In this document: positions 31,560 to 45,017 of the stretch, piece after piece
Layout of the letters: every line of letters starts with the position of its first letter
Numbering within the stretch: the stretch's first letter is position 1
Origin: Lolium rigidum
Lineage: Eukaryota; Streptophyta; Magnoliopsida; Poales; Poaceae
Reading direction: 5' to 3'
NCBI RefSeq assembly: GCF_022539505.1
Contig: NC_061509.1
Coordinates: 135,237,885-135,301,884, forward strand
Length of the DNA: 64,000 bases
Notes under the pieces: generated by a model
Told to the model about the DNA's origin: nothing
Databases searched by the model: none
Seen by the model: the letters and a program-made list of their open reading frames with translations, nothing else
Translations under genes and position numbers: made by a program

Positions 31560-33903
31560 AGCATCCCCAAGCTTAGTTCCTACTCGCCCTCGAGTAGGTA
31601 AACGATAACAAAGATAATTTTTGAAGTGACATGCTATCATAATCTTGATCATACTATTGTAAAGCATATGAGATGAATGCAGCGATTCGAAGCAATGATG
31701 AAGATAATGAGTAAACAAATGAATCATATAGCAAAGACTTTTCATGAATAATACTTTCAAGATAAGCATCAATAAGACTTGCATAAGAGTTACTCATAAA
31801 GCAATAAATTCAAAGTAAAGGTATTGAAGCAACACAAAGGAAGATAAAAGTTTCAGCGGTTGCTTTCAACTTCAACATGTATATCTCATGGATAATTGTC
31901 AACACAAAGTAATATAACAAGTGCAATAAGTAAACATGTAAGAATCAATGCACACAGTTGATACAAGTGTTTGCTTCTAAGATAGATGGAATAGGCAAAC
32001 TGACTCAACAATAAAGTAAGGGGTACCTCTATGCCGCCTGTACAAAGGTCTAAGGAGAAAGCTCGCATTGGATTTCTCGCTTTTGATTATTCTCAACTTA
32101 GACATCCATACCGGGACAACATAGACAACAGATAATGGACTCCTCTTTAATGCATAAGCATTCAACAACAATTAATATTCTCATAAGAGATTGAGGATTA
32201 GTTGTCCACACTGAAACCTCCACCATGAATCATGGCTTTAGTTAGCGGCCCAATGTTCTTCTCTAACAGTATGCATACTCAAACCATTTGATCATGAAAA
32301 TCGCTGTTACTTCAGACAAGCCGAACATGCTTAGCAACTCACATGATATTCAACAAAGGTAAAAGTTGATGGCGTCCCCAGAAAACATGGTTACCGCTCA
32401 ACAAGCAACTTATTAAGAAATAAGACACATAAGTACATATTCTTCACCACGATAGTTTTTAAGCTATTTGTCCCATGAGCTATATATTGCAAAGACAAAG
32501 AATAGAAATTTTAAAGGTAGCACTCAAGTAATTTACTTTGGAATGGCGGAGAAATACCATGTAGTAGGTAGGTATGGTGGACACAAATGGCATGGTTATT
32601 GGCTCAAGGATTTGGATGCACGAGAAGAATTCCTCTCAATACAAGGCTAGGCTAGCAAGGTTGTTTGAAGCAAACTCAAGTATAAAAAGTGCAGCAAAGC
32701 TCACATATGAACATATTGTAACTATTATAAGACTTTATATTGTCTCCTTGTTGTTCAAACATCTCAACCAGAAAATATCTAGACTCTAGAGATCAATCAT
32801 GCAAACCAAATTTTAACAAGCTCTATGTAGTTATTCATTAATGAGTACAAGGTACATGATGCAAGAGCTTAAACAAGATCTATATGAGCACAACAATTGC
32901 CAAGTATCACATTATTCAAGACATTAAACCATTTACCACATGCGGCATTTTCCGTTTCCAACCATATAACAATGAATGAAGTAGTTCAAATTTCGCAATG
33001 AACATTAAAGATAAATCTAAGAACACATGTGTTCATACGAAACAGCGGAGCGTGTCTCTCTCCCAAACAAAGAATGCTAGGATCTGATTTATTCAAACAA
33101 AAACAAAAACAAACAGACGCTCCAAATAAAGCACATAAGATGTGACGGAATAAAAATATAGTTTCACTAGAGGAACCTGATAAGTTGTCGATGAAGAAGG
33201 GATTCCTTGGGCATCCCCAAGCTTAGACGCTTGAGTCTTCTTAAAATATGCAGGGATGAACCACAGGGGCATCCCCAAGCTTTGACTTTTCACTCTTCTT
33301 GATCATATTGTATCATCCTCCTCTCTTGACCCTTGAAAACTTCCTCCACACCAAACTCGAAACAAACTCATTAGAGGGTCAGTGCATAATTCATGTATTC
33401 AGAGGTGACATAATCATTCTTAACACTTCTGGACATTGCACAAAGCTACTGAAAGTTAATGGAACAAAGAAATCCATCAAACATAGCAAAACATGCAATG
33501 CGAAATAAAAGGCAGAATCTGTCAAAACAGAACAGTCCGTAAAGACGAATTTTAAAGAGGCATCATACTTGCTCAGATGAAAATGCCCAAATTTAATGAA
33601 AGTTGCGTACATATCTGAGGATCACGCACGTAAATTGGAAGATTTTTTTAATTTTTCTACAGGGACTACTGCTCAAATTCGTGACAGCAAGAAATCTGTT
33701 CCTGCGCAGTAATCCAAATCTAGTATTGGCTTTACTATCAAAGACTTTACTTGGCACAACAATGCAATAAAATAAAGATAAGGAGAGGTTGCTACAGTAG
33801 TAACAACTTCCAAGACTCAAATATAAAATAGAGTGCAGAAGTAAAATAATAGGTTGTCTCCCATAAGCGCTTTTCTTTAAAACGCCTTTCAGCTAGGCGC
33901 AGA
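31560..33903 (-). other. purine tract and 3' noncoding region of G
   Basis: The purine tract is the reverse of AGCATCCCCAAGCTT at 31560-31574. Two further copies of the motif lie at 33211-33224 and 33269-33282. No gene was recognised; the DNA corresponds to the 3' noncoding parts of A1 and H. Confidence 0.75.
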
Positions 33904-33912
33904 AAGTGTGTA

Positions 33913-34783
33913 TCAAGTATTATCAAGAGATGAAGCATCAACATTACCTCGGGCTTTACGCCTACCTTTCTTATTCTTTTTCTTACTCTTTGATTTAGGG
34001 AATACATGTCTACCTCCCGGTGTAGAGGTGAATTTTAGGGTGCCTTCTCCCACATCTATGACTGCTCCCAATAGTTTCAGCGGGGATCTTCCGAGTGTGA
34101 TTTGTCCTGTTCCTACACATTCAATAACAAGATAATCGGTGGATATTGTTCTTCCAAGAATGGTTGTATGCACACCCTCGGCTATTCCCTTAGGAGTTAT
34201 AACGAGTTATCAATAAGAGTTATTCCTTCTCCCCTTCAACGAGTCCCCAAAGTGTCAAAGATTCATAAATACTCTTAGGCATAAGGCAAAATTCAGACAT
34301 AATATCACAATTGGCATGAAAAGTTTCACCACCTATAACAACTTTAATAGTAGGGTCCCATGTTGAAGGTTCAGAGTTCACCAAAACTTGATCAAGACGG
34401 TTACGAACATAACTATAATTGTTTTCCAAGCAAGATGCACTTGTCTCAAGAGTGTTTAATCTATTATAAATGCTAATAAGAGCTGAAGCAAAGTTATTAG
34501 CTGAACTATGTGATGCAACCAATTTTTTTATGGCATTAAAAGCTTGATCCCCATCGCAATGAAGGAAATCTCCTCCCACTACAGCATCCAAGGCATATCT
34601 ATAGTGAATCATAAGCCCAAAATAAAAGTTACTAAGGAGCAAACTTCGAGTCATTTGAGGTTCAGCTTTACGATAAGAATCAAAAATTCTAGACCAAGCA
34701 TCTTTAAAACTCTCCTCATCCCCTTGTTTAAAAGTGAAGACTAATTCCTCAGGTGAAGAAGTAATAGGTGCAGAGCTAGACAT
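33913..34783 (-). pseudogene. gag fused to a protease remnant in G
   Basis: From ATG 34783 the frame reads a short Gag-like segment (KDAWSRIFDSYR, then LLLSNFYFGL, as in the retrotransposon gag domain). It passes directly into an aspartic-protease-like region (VVIGGETFHANCD, then LMPKSIYESL). The catalytic D-x-G-A is replaced by a Met/Ser-containing sequence. After frame changes near 34225 and 34200 the frame continues as GVHTTILGRTISTDYLVIE with a Lys-rich tail, ending at 33913. Much of gag and all of RT and integrase are absent, so this is an internal deletion derivative. It cannot process or copy itself. Confidence 0.75.
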
Positions 34784-35012
34784 GGTAACAAAAGTAAAGT
34801 GCAAGTAACTAATTTTTTTGTGTTTTTAATATGGAGAACAAGACAGTAAATAAAGTAAATCTAGCAACTAATTTTTTTGTGTTTTTGATATAAGAGCAAA
34901 CAAAGCAGTAAATAAAATAAAGCAAGACAAAAACAAAGTAAAGAGATTGGATGTGGAAGACTCCCCTTGCAGCGTGTCTTGATCTCCCCGGCAACGGCGC
35001 CAGAAATTTGCT
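34784..35012 (-). other. leader and tRNA-Asp primer site of G
   Basis: The primer site is the reverse of CCCCGGCAACGGCGCCA (34986-35002), a perfect complement of the tRNA-Asp 3' end. The leader holds the same T-rich tandem duplication as A1. Confidence 0.85.
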
Positions 35013-35321
35013 TGATGCGTGTAGTTGACACGTCCGTTGGGAACCCCAAGAGGAAGGTGTGATGCGCACGGCAGCAAGTTTCCCTCGATAAGAAACCAAG
35101 GTTTAATCGAACCAGTAGGAGTCAAGAAGCACATTGAAGGTTGATGGCGGAGGAGTGTAGTGCGGCGCAACACCAGGGATTCCGGCGCCAACGTGGAACC
35201 TGCACAACACAATCACATAACTTTGCCCCAACGTAACAGTGAGGTTGTCAATCTCACCGGCTTGCTGTAAACAGAGGATTAGATGTATAGTGTGGATGAT
35301 GATGTTTGTTTGCAAAGAACA
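35013..35321 (-). repeat. 5' LTR of G, first part
   Basis: It starts TGATGCGTGTAG and matches 29960-30268. It ends with GAACA, the left target copy of the chromovirus F. Confidence 0.92.
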
Positions 35322-38300
35322 TGTAGGGACCCTGCATACCACTGCATGTTGTAGTATGCCAGTCGTTGATATAACATTCACGAAGTACCATTCCGCAAAT
35401 ATTACATCCCTCAGAGTAGTACAACAAAACATAGCAGGTCCATAACTCATTCATTTATTATTACAAATATCACACACATGTTGTCTCGGAGCTCCTCTTG
35501 GGTCCTAAGAGGAATACTCCTGGGTTCGAGGCGAACCCAACTTAGCTTACAATATAAGAGTCTCATTAAGTTTACATTTATTTCTTCGAGCAGCTAAATA
35601 CTAAGAGTTCGGACTGCTCGGCTGCTACTACTACTCGAGATGTTCAGGCTTGATCTCCTCCGGAAGCCTCCCCGGTTCCATAGACGATGAGGTAGTCTAC
35701 GCCCTCGATACCTCCAGAGAGGTCTGGTTCTTCATAGCCGATGATCTCGGCTCCTTCATTGTTGTCGTAGTCCTCCTCCAGACGATTCAGACAATCTAAG
35801 CATGGGATTTAAGAGTGGTATGAGTACGAGCGTACTCAACAAGTTCATTATAAATAAGAGGTGTTTTAATGCTCTAGCTACGATATTAGACCAGAAAGTC
35901 TAATACCAATGCAAGTTTTGATAAACATTTCTTCAAGAGATTGCTTTTATTCCAAAGAGCTATGTCCGTCAGCCTTCACCGGTTTACTAGAACTTCATGG
36001 AGCTCCTTTCCGGCTGCGTTCGTAGTTCCATATCCCGGAACAGGGAGTGACTGGTCACAGTTCTTTACACTCTGCAGAGGTGTGTTGCTTTACCCATAAG
36101 AGATCTTAACCTTGGTGCCAACCGGGCAGCTTTCCCGTCCACACTTCCTATGGTGTGAGGCCCGGTATAAGGTCTAGCCAATCATGTTCCTCCGCTACCT
36201 CGCACACCCACCCTTTGTTGCAAACCCCGACCCTGGGTCCTCGCCGGTCCTCTTATACCAATTAAGGATGGACCCCGACCACGACGACAGTCTGGGACTC
36301 GTTAACCAAACTCCTTCGTCGGTAGCTGCAACCCATCATAGACCACTTACCGTGGGGAATTAGAATGGGATCCCCACCCCACCGCTTGCCCAACCTGGGT
36401 CAAGTGTCTACGGTAAGCGCATCCGTTGATGTACGAGAGGTGGAAACACTTTTGACTACTCCGTCCCACTCCGGATCTTATGGTTAACACGGTTATTACG
36501 GCACAAGAATCACTTGTGACATTTGTTGTTTAATCCTAGATGGATATGAACCCTTGCAATGGAACCTCCACCATATCAACACAATCCATGGTTCCATTGC
36601 CCACCACATAGTCATATTCATAGTTATGAAAGTAGTGGTTTTGATTTTTATGCGATAGTGATAACCATAATACTTTGCAAGTAATTTGATAGAAATACTC
36701 AAATGACATGAGCAAGTGATGAACTTGCCTGAACACTGCAAAGTTTTGCAGTTGGAAGGTGTGGACTGACCCTTGTCCTCTGTCTCTGAAAAATAGCATC
36801 ATTGTCCGATAAGGGCAATGGTTAAAAAAGCAATTATGCATGATTCCAGTTTTAGGGTTTGTTCCCCCTTCCGATGTCGTTGTTATTTTATGAGAGGTTA
36901 ATACTAAGATAGATTTGGAGATACTCTGTTTAGGGTAAATACAACCTTGAAATGTTGTCAAGGTGTTTTTGAAATCCAAATGCATTAATGGACTTATCTT
37001 TATTATTGAAAATTATATGTGTGATTTAAATGATTATTTAATTCATCAAATGAAGACTTATTCTTAGTTGTCTTCAAAAATTCCCTTTTGTATTTTATTA
37101 TGATAGAGAATTTTATACTGATCTATTTTCATATTTTTAATTATTTTTTTAGAGCTATTAATCATTTTTTATACAATTTCAAAGTTTCTGTATTTAATGG
37201 AATTTATGAAAAGACATATTTGCCCCTGGGCCCACCTGTCAGGGTGGCCCAGCGGGTTAACCCTAACCCGAGCCACGCGTGGCTCGGTCGGTCGCACCGA
37301 CCCCTTCTTCCCCACTCGCGCACGAACCCTAGCCCTCACGGGCTCTGGCGACCCCCGTGTCGCCGCCCCCTTCACCGAATTGTTCCGGCCATCTCCGGCC
37401 GTCGCCGCCGGCGAGATATGGCGCATCTGAACCGCCGTTCAATGGCGCTTCGGATCCACCGCGGTGATTTGTGAAGCGCCGCCTGCTCGTCTTGCCCCCC
37501 TTCGTCTCTGGTCGCCTGGCGTGGAGTGTCGTGGCGATCTCGTCGCCACCGACGCTTCAGATGCCGTGACGCCGCCGTGCCTGACCGTGGTGGTGCTGGT
37601 GCCGTGGCGCCGCCATGGCCTGGCCTGGCCTGGCGCTGCTGCGTCCTCGGCGTGTGCCGCCGTGGCCGCCATGGCCGTGCCATGCGCTTTGCTTCACCGG
37701 TTAGTATCCCTCGCCTCCTACTCTCCCTCTCTGCTCTGCTCACTTATCTCCTCATCCTCTTCGCCTTGCTCAGCCACTGGCCTGCATCTCCATGTTGAGA
37801 TGCTTGCCGTGACGATGTGCTGCTGCTGTGCCTTGCTAGCCTTTTCATGTGCTACTGTGCTGGTGTTGTTATGCTTCTGTGCTGCTGCTGTAACTGCTAG
37901 CTGTGGTGCTTGCTCTATTGCTATGCATATGCTGCTATCATGGCCATTGCTTATGAATTCAGGCTTGTGCTTGTGCTACTACTTCCCTGTACCTCTGTTC
38001 TTGATGCTACTTCATCTGAATCATCAAGTGTATTCAATTACTAGTTCTGGCTTGATTGAGGTGTGTGGTCCTTGCTAGTTTGCAAGAAACAGTGCTATCT
38101 GTGTAGTGCTCTTGGCCTTTCTTCACTGTAAAGCTTAGTTCAGCTTGTGTGATGGCTAAATAACTCCATATCTAGTTGGTGTGCTACTGGTTACAATTAT
38201 ATTTTATGTATTTGATTATCTGTGATGCAATGGTTGGTTAATTTATGGCTTTGAATGATCCTGTGATCATCAGGGCTTCCTATGGCTTATAAATTTGTAT

Positions 38301-40174
38301 GGATTCATTTCAAATGCTTCGTCTGTTGCTTGTGGATCCGGCTCCCCACCAAGTATCGGTGGTTGCTTGTGGCTTGTGAAAGTAAATCTGGCGGTTGATT
38401 GAGGAATTTGCTACCTCTGGATACATCTGTGTGGGTGTTGTTTTATTTACCCATGCTTGTCAGTGAAGCTTAGCTTCCTATCTCTGACAACAGACATGAT
38501 CTGCCTGATGTAGTAGTGATCTGGTGCATCTTATGGCCTATTTGGATGGAAACCAACATGTGTTGGCACCTCCTGTGATGCATGAACTCCTTGGAGTGAT
38601 GATATGCTTCTCTTGTGGCTTTTCTGTGTGACTAGGTAGTTGTTGTGACCCTAGCAATGCTTTGTGTGCTAGGAAAGGTTGCTCCTACCTCTTCGTGTGC
38701 TATCTGTGCAATATTACTGGTAGTCATTCATGGGCTTCCGAGTATAATTGATGTTGAAATGAAAATAGACATAGAAATATCTATATTCGATGGTCTTAAA
38801 AGGGCTAGTGTAGTTTGGTTACACTTGGTTAAGTCTACGGGATGGTTTTCTTTCCTGTTTCCATTTGGAAGGTGCTACCATCTGATTACGGTTGGCATAA
38901 CCATGGTTATAGGCTTGATTGATCCCTGGTCCTTGCCATTTCTACCAGGTTACACTTGGTCTCTGACCAAATGATGATCAAAACAGGGTTACCCCACCCT
39001 TTATGTGCTTGTGATCATGCCTGTGCAGTTTATGAACAAAACCATCTGGTTTGTTCATGATGACGTGTATACCTCACTCCAGCTCCTAGATAAAGTTGTT
39101 GTGGTAGAGGATTTGCTTCGGTTGGTTGGTTTGCTTCGGTGATGAGCTGGTGCTTGCCACTGCTCCTCCTTGTGAGCTTGATGCTTGGTTAATTTACTGT
39201 GTTTGGGAAATAGGTGAAACGACTCTGGTCTGTTCACCTGTTCTTGGTGTTCTTGAGCTCGTTCTTGGTGCACGATGACTTACCCAGCTGCTTGGTCGAT
39301 GAGCGAGCTAGGGTTTCTTGGGGAAAAGTTTTTATATGGTTGGCCCTTGTTTCTGCGGTCGACAGCTCCACCTTTCCCTTTGGTGACTCACCTTGTGTGT
39401 GTGTGATGCATGCACACGGCCACGTGAGCGGGCTGTGTGTGTGTGTAGCCTAGTGCTTGTGCACTTGGACTTGGAATGGATCAACTCGGCAGCTTTGGTC
39501 ATATCCTCACCAATTCTATTTGATTTCTAACCTGCCAAGTGGCTATGCCACTTGGCACAACTTTATTTGTTGTGATTATGTGCGAGGGTCAAAATGATGA
39601 CCAAATGGTCATGAAGATTATCAAGCTCAAGATTGTCTTGTAGTTTAGGATTTTTCATTATTTGCAATTTTCCTCTTTCTTTTTCTATTTCATCAATTTA
39701 TGTAATGTGTTGTAACTTCATATTTCATTTCTGGATATTGTAATTGACATTGTATCATGTGTGATTATTAATAAAGCTCAATTTTCCTTAATGAGCTTTC
39801 TATAATTGTTGTTCTATTTTATATTCTTGATTACTTATAATTGTTTATTGAATTAACTCAAGTGTGAATTATGAGATAACAATTTGATGTTTGAATTTGA
39901 AATTCAAATTCATCTTTAAGTTTGAATTCAATCATGCAACTTAAGTTTGTGAAACAACATCCCTTCTGTCTTCTCCAAAACCCTAGTTTAGTTGAATAAG
40001 AGCAAGTTTGTCGCAGTCTCGAAACCCTAACCCTGTAAGGTGTCGAGAGAGAAACTTGTCCCCCTTCGATGCAGTTTTTGTTTAAAAGCGCGAAATTTTC
40101 CCAGAATTTGCAATGCAATGCACAACCCTTTCTAAAATCTACCCCTCGATCATCTCTAAACCTGGGACATTACA
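35322..40174 (-). repeat. 3' LTR of F
   Basis: The minus strand starts TGTAATGTCCCAGG at 40174 and ends GGGTCCCTACA at 35322. It contains a GC-rich block at about 37215-37690 and a T-rich block after it on the plus strand. Open frames in these blocks read antisense and were not accepted as genes. Confidence 0.95.
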
Positions 40175-43100
40175 GCCTTTCCCTCTTAAAGAAAACTTCG
40201 TCCCGAAGTTGTGGTTGTAATACCTGAACAGCTCAGGGTATGTTTTCCTCAGGTCTTCTTCCTTTTCCCAGGTGGCTTCCCTCTCGGGGTGATGCTTCCA
40301 TTGTATCTTGCAGTACTTTATAGCTTTATTTCTGAGTTGTTTCCAGCTCTCCTCGAGAATCTTGGCTGGCTTCTCAATGTAAGTCAATTCTGGTTGTAAC
40401 TCGAGCTCAGCATGTGATACTGGCTCATCTGGGGTCTTTAAGCATTTCCTGAGTTGTGACACATGGAATACATTGTGAACTTGAGATAACCTTCCCGGTA
40501 GTTCTAATTCGAAGGCTAACCCTCGGTTTTGACTCAGAATCTTGAAAGGTCCGATGTACCTAGGGCTTAGCTTTCCTTTTACTCCAAACCTCTGAAGTCC
40601 TTTCATCGGGCTCACCTTGAGATATACCATGTCTCCAACTTGTGTCTCCCATGTTCTTCTCTTCTGATCTGCGTAACTCTTTTGTCGGCTTTGGGCTATC
40701 TTCAATCTATCTCTTATAATGTCAATGATTTGTTGCTTTTCTTTGACATAATCAGGATTGAACTCCTTGCTTTCTCTAGCTTCATACCAACATATGGGTG
40801 ATCTACACTTCCTTCCATACAGGGCTTCGAACGGTGCCATCTTGATGCTGCTTTGATAGCTATTATTGTATGAACTGCTAGTGGCAAGTGCTCCTCCCAT
40901 GATCCTCCGAAGTCTAGGGCACAAGCCCTAAGCATATCCTCTAAGATCTGGTTAGTTCTCTCTGTTTGTCCACCTGTCTGAGGATGATAGGCGGTGCTAT
41001 AGTCCAACTTGGATCCTAAAGCTTCATGTAATTGCTTCCAGAATGCGACGTGAACACGGATCCTCGATCCGACACGATCTTCTTGGGCACTCCATGTTTA
41101 CTCACGATCTCTTTGATGTAAAGATCGATGAGTTTCTCTCCTTTATCTTGCTGGTTTACCGCTAAGAAGTGTGCACTTTTCGTCAACCGGTCCACGATTA
41201 CCCATATCATGTCCTTCTTTTTATTAGTCATGGGTAGTCCGGTGATGAAATCCATTCCTATCTCCTCCCATTTCCATTCTGGAATGGGTAAAGGTTGTAA
41301 CTTTCCTGCCGGACTCTGGTGTTCAGCCTTCACCCGTTGGCAGGTATGACATTCCGCCACATATTGTGCTATCTCTCTCTTCATGTTGTTCCACCAGAAT
41401 AACTCCTTTAGATCCATGTACATCTTCGTACTTCCCGGGTGAATAGAGTACGGTGTTTGATGGGCTTCCCGGAGTATTACTTCCTTGATTTCAGCAATAT
41501 CCGGAACGCAAATTCTCTTCTGAAACCACAGTGATCCTGATTCTCCTCGGTGAAATTCTGATGGTCTTCCTTCATCTATCCTTCTCATCTCCTCCATGAT
41601 GAATGGATCGTCCAATTGACCCATCATTATCTCGTTCTTCAGGTTGACATTTAGCTCATCGGCTACTTGTAAAGCCGATAATCCTTCATGAGCTTCTTTC
41701 TCCCAAAGTTGTATCTGGGCTTGGCTTATTTCCTTCCTCAACTCCGGTGATAACTCTTGTTCCACTCCTCCGAGTGCTCTTCCTACTCAAAGCATCTCGC
41801 TACAACATTAGCCTTTCCTGGAGTATAATTGATGGTCAAATCATAATCCTTGATTAGTTCTAGCCATCTTTTACGCACTCATATTGAGTTCCTTCTGAGT
41901 GAAGAAATATTTGAGACTTTTATGATCCGTATAGAGCTCACACTTGGCTCCATAGAGAAAATGCCTCCATGTTTTAAGTGCAAATACCACTGCTGCTAGC
42001 TCTAGATCATGTGTTGGATAATTCACCTCATGAGGTCTGAGTTGCCTTGATCCATAAGATATTACTTTCCGATCTTGCATGAGTACGCAACCCAATCCAT
42101 GCTTGGATGCGTCGCAGTACACGGTGTAATCTTTGCCTACCTCCGGAACTGCTAATACTGGTGCTGTGGTGAGTTTCTCTTTTAGAGTTTGAAAACTCTT
42201 CTCACACTCCTCTGACCACACGAATGGTGTATTCTTCCTTAACAGCTCGGTCATTGGTCCTGCTATTTTGGAGAATCCTTCAATGAACCTCCGGTAATAT
42301 CCTGCCATTCCTAGGAATCCTCGGATCTCCTTGACAGTCTTGGGTGCTTCCCATTCTAGAACTGCTGCTACCTTGCTCGGGTTAACAGCTATTCCATCTT
42401 TACTAATGACATGACCAAGGAATTCTACTTGATCTAGCCAAAATTCACACTTGCTGAATTTGGCATAGAGTTGATGTTCTCTTAGTGTTTGCAACACTAT
42501 CTTCAGATGTTCAGCATGTTCAGCTTTATCTTTGGAATAAATCAAGATAACATCGATGAATACGATGACGAACTTGTCTAGACATGGCATGAAAATCTTA
42601 TTCATGAGATTCATGAAAATTGCTGGGGCATTGGTTAATCCAAATGGCACTACAAGGTATTCATGATGTCCATACCTTGAGACAAAGGCAGTTTTCGGAA
42701 CGTCTTCCTTCTTGATCTTGATCTGGTGATAACCGGATCTTAGATCAATTTTTGAAAAGACTCCCGCTCCTCTAACTTGATCAAATAGATCTTGTATTCT
42801 TGGTAGTGGATACTTGTTCTTGATTGTGACGTTGTTCAGATTCCTGTAGTCTCCACACATCCTTCTTCCTCCATCTCTTTTATCTACGAAGATCACAGGT
42901 GATCCCCATGGTGAAACACTTTCTTGTATGAATCCTTTCTGTTCCAAGTCATCCAATTGCTCCTTAAGTTCTTTCAACTCCTTAGGCCCCATCTTATATG
43001 GTGCTTTAGCAATCAGAGCTGTTCCGGGAATTAGGTCGATAGTGAATTCTATCTCCCTATCTGGTGGCATTCCAGGTAATTCCTTAGGAAACACATCCTG

Positions 43101-43600
43101 GAATTCATTTACTACAGGTATATCCTCTAATTTCACCTCCTTCGTGCTGTTTAGCTGTAGCTCCACTTCAATCTGTGTATGTTTGTCGCCTTGGTAAATC
43201 ATTCTACTTCCATCGGGACTTTTCAACGATACCGTCTTGTTCACACAGTCGATCAATGCTCCATTAGTTTCCAACCAGTTCATACCAAGAATGACATCAA
43301 TGTCCTTCATCGGTAAAATGAACATGTCTGCGTCAAAAGCGCACTTATTGATCATAATGACTTGTTTTTGTTTGGTATGAGTTACTACTATCGTTCCCCC
43401 ACGTGAAAGTATGGTTATGGGTGTATCTAACTTAGTGCAACTAATCCCATGTTTGATGATGAATTGTTGAGAAATGAATGATGTAGTTGCACCGGTATCA
43501 AAAAGTACTTTGCCGGGATGAGTGAGTATACGGAGCGTACCTATCACCGCCTGATCGGAGTTGACCACCTCCTCCAGACTGGTGCAGTTCAGCTTGCCGA
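40139..43600 (-). pseudogene. pol of F (protease, RT, RNase H, integrase, chromodomain)
   Basis: The protease motif FDTGATTSF lies near 43500. RT follows, with LRSGYHQI present, but the catalytic motif reads F-I-D-V instead of F-I/L-D-D: the codon at 42551-42549 is GTT (Val). RNase H ([12 protein letters not shown]) continues to 41871. Integrase has the HHCC zinc domain (ECHTCQRV) and the acidic residues in GMDFITGLP and VSDRGSVFTS; the third lies in GQTERTNQ. The end shows the VHNVFHVSQLRK segment and a chromodomain (YIEKPAKILEESWKQLRNK, then WEKEEDL). Frameshifts near 41880, 41830, 41045 and 40875 break it. The last codons overlap the LTR. Confidence 0.93.
40175..40191 (-). other. polypurine tract of F
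   Basis: CTTTAAGAGGGAAAGGC on the minus strand abuts the 3' LTR. Confidence 0.8.
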
Positions 43601-44714
43601 AGGGCTTCTTATTCTTCCAGTTCCCTCCGGTGTTTCCTCCTCGGCTTCCACCTCCTCCTGACTGACCTCCTCCGTTTTTCTTGTTGGGGCAATCTTTCAT
43701 CATGTGCCCCTCCTGGCGACAACCAAAACATATGATCCTTGGCTTCTTACAATCTTTCGCAACATGTCCTTTGAATCCACAGTTATGACATATAATCTGG
43801 TTTGCAGACTGATATCCTTGGTTCCTCCTCTGGTTGTTGTTGTTGTTATTGTTGTTGTACCTTGGCTTGAAACTCAAGCTGGTATTGGGCTTGTTGCTAA
43901 CAAACCTCTTAGGCTCAAACTTGGCCTTCTTCCTCTTCTCTTCTTGCAGTTGTTTGAAGTCATCTTCAAGAGTGATGGCTGCATCCACCAACTCTTGGAA
44001 CTCGAGTTGCTCTCATCATTCGGAGTTGTACCTTGAGCTGGGGACTTAACCCCTTCGGAAATCTCTTCTTCTTCTTGTCCTCGGTGTTGACCTCCTCAAC
44101 GGCGTACGGGACAGCTTTGAGAACTCCCCGACATAGGTCAGGATGGCCTTGTCCTTCAGCTCGAGATTTTCAAATTCTCGACGCTTTAGTTCCACTATGC
44201 TTTCAGGGACATTGGATTCCCTGAACTTCCTCTTAAACTCCTCCCAGGTAAATACCTTCTCAGCCGGATAAACGGCTACGATGTTGTCCCACCATGATGC
44301 GGCAGGTCCACACAACAAGTGTGTAGCATAACGGACCTTCTCCAGGTCGTTGCAACCAACAGTGTTGAGCTTTCGCTCAGTGTCCATAAGCCAGTCTTCC
44401 GCGTCCATTGGCTCGGGCGCGTATGCGAAAGATATAGGCTTGGTATTCTGGAAGTCTGCTAGGGTGACTCCCGGGTTCTCGGGTCTCTCTACCCGGTTCT
44501 GTTGCAGCAGCTCTTGAAAGAATTTCTTTTGCTGCTCCAACGTCACACGTTGTCGTTCCTCCACCAGCTGCATGTACTGGACGAAATTCTGCTGCGTCAT
44601 GGGTGGTGGTGGTGGTGGAAACTGATTCCTGGCTGCTTCGTCAGCCTCTTCCTTTTGTTTCGCCTCGCGCTCCATGCGCTGCGCTTCACTCTCCTCACCC
44701 GTCAATCCCGACAT
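43601..44714 (-). pseudogene. gag of F
   Basis: From ATG 44714 the protein begins MSGLTGEESEAQRMEREAKQ and has a Pro-rich segment. The retrotransposon Gag core follows (WLMDTERKLNTVGC, then CGPAASWWDNI, then FKRKFRESNVPESI), and after an Asn-rich stretch come two CCHC zinc knuckles, [14 protein letters not shown] and [14 protein letters not shown]. Frameshifts near 44118 and 44005 break an otherwise continuous gag-pol frame. Gag would pack the element RNA into cytoplasmic particles. Two knuckles agree with chromovirus Gag. Confidence 0.92.
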
Positions 44715-45017
44715 TTTCCCCTAGTTCTGCAACACAAGATGATACTCATAATTACTCCATGCGCAAGTTTTCTGAGCTCGACATTGTGCACAGAACTAGT
44801 CACGCAATGGAAATCAAGAAGCAAATCCAAATCATACAAAACATATACCATGTATATACATACTTAAGTGGTCTTATTACAATACTCAAGTTGATGTGAG
44901 TATGCAAACTCACTTATTAAAGTATATGTACAAATTTCTACAAAATATTACACACTACAATACACGTGGTACTTGTGTATTGTAGTCCTGCTTCCTTTGG
45001 TAGTCTCTAGTCGATCT

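Noticed and set aside
36496..36985. Minus-strand frames of 81-149 codons in the F LTR (also 47491-47836)
   Set aside because: They lie in the LTR, have no domain and persist only because the LTRs are nearly identical.
37464..38078. 204-codon plus-strand frame rich in Leu, Cys and Ala, repeated at 48516-49073
   Set aside because: It is antisense within a chromovirus LTR and low in complexity. It is conserved only because both LTRs are young copies. Kept as a finding about the block, not as a gene.
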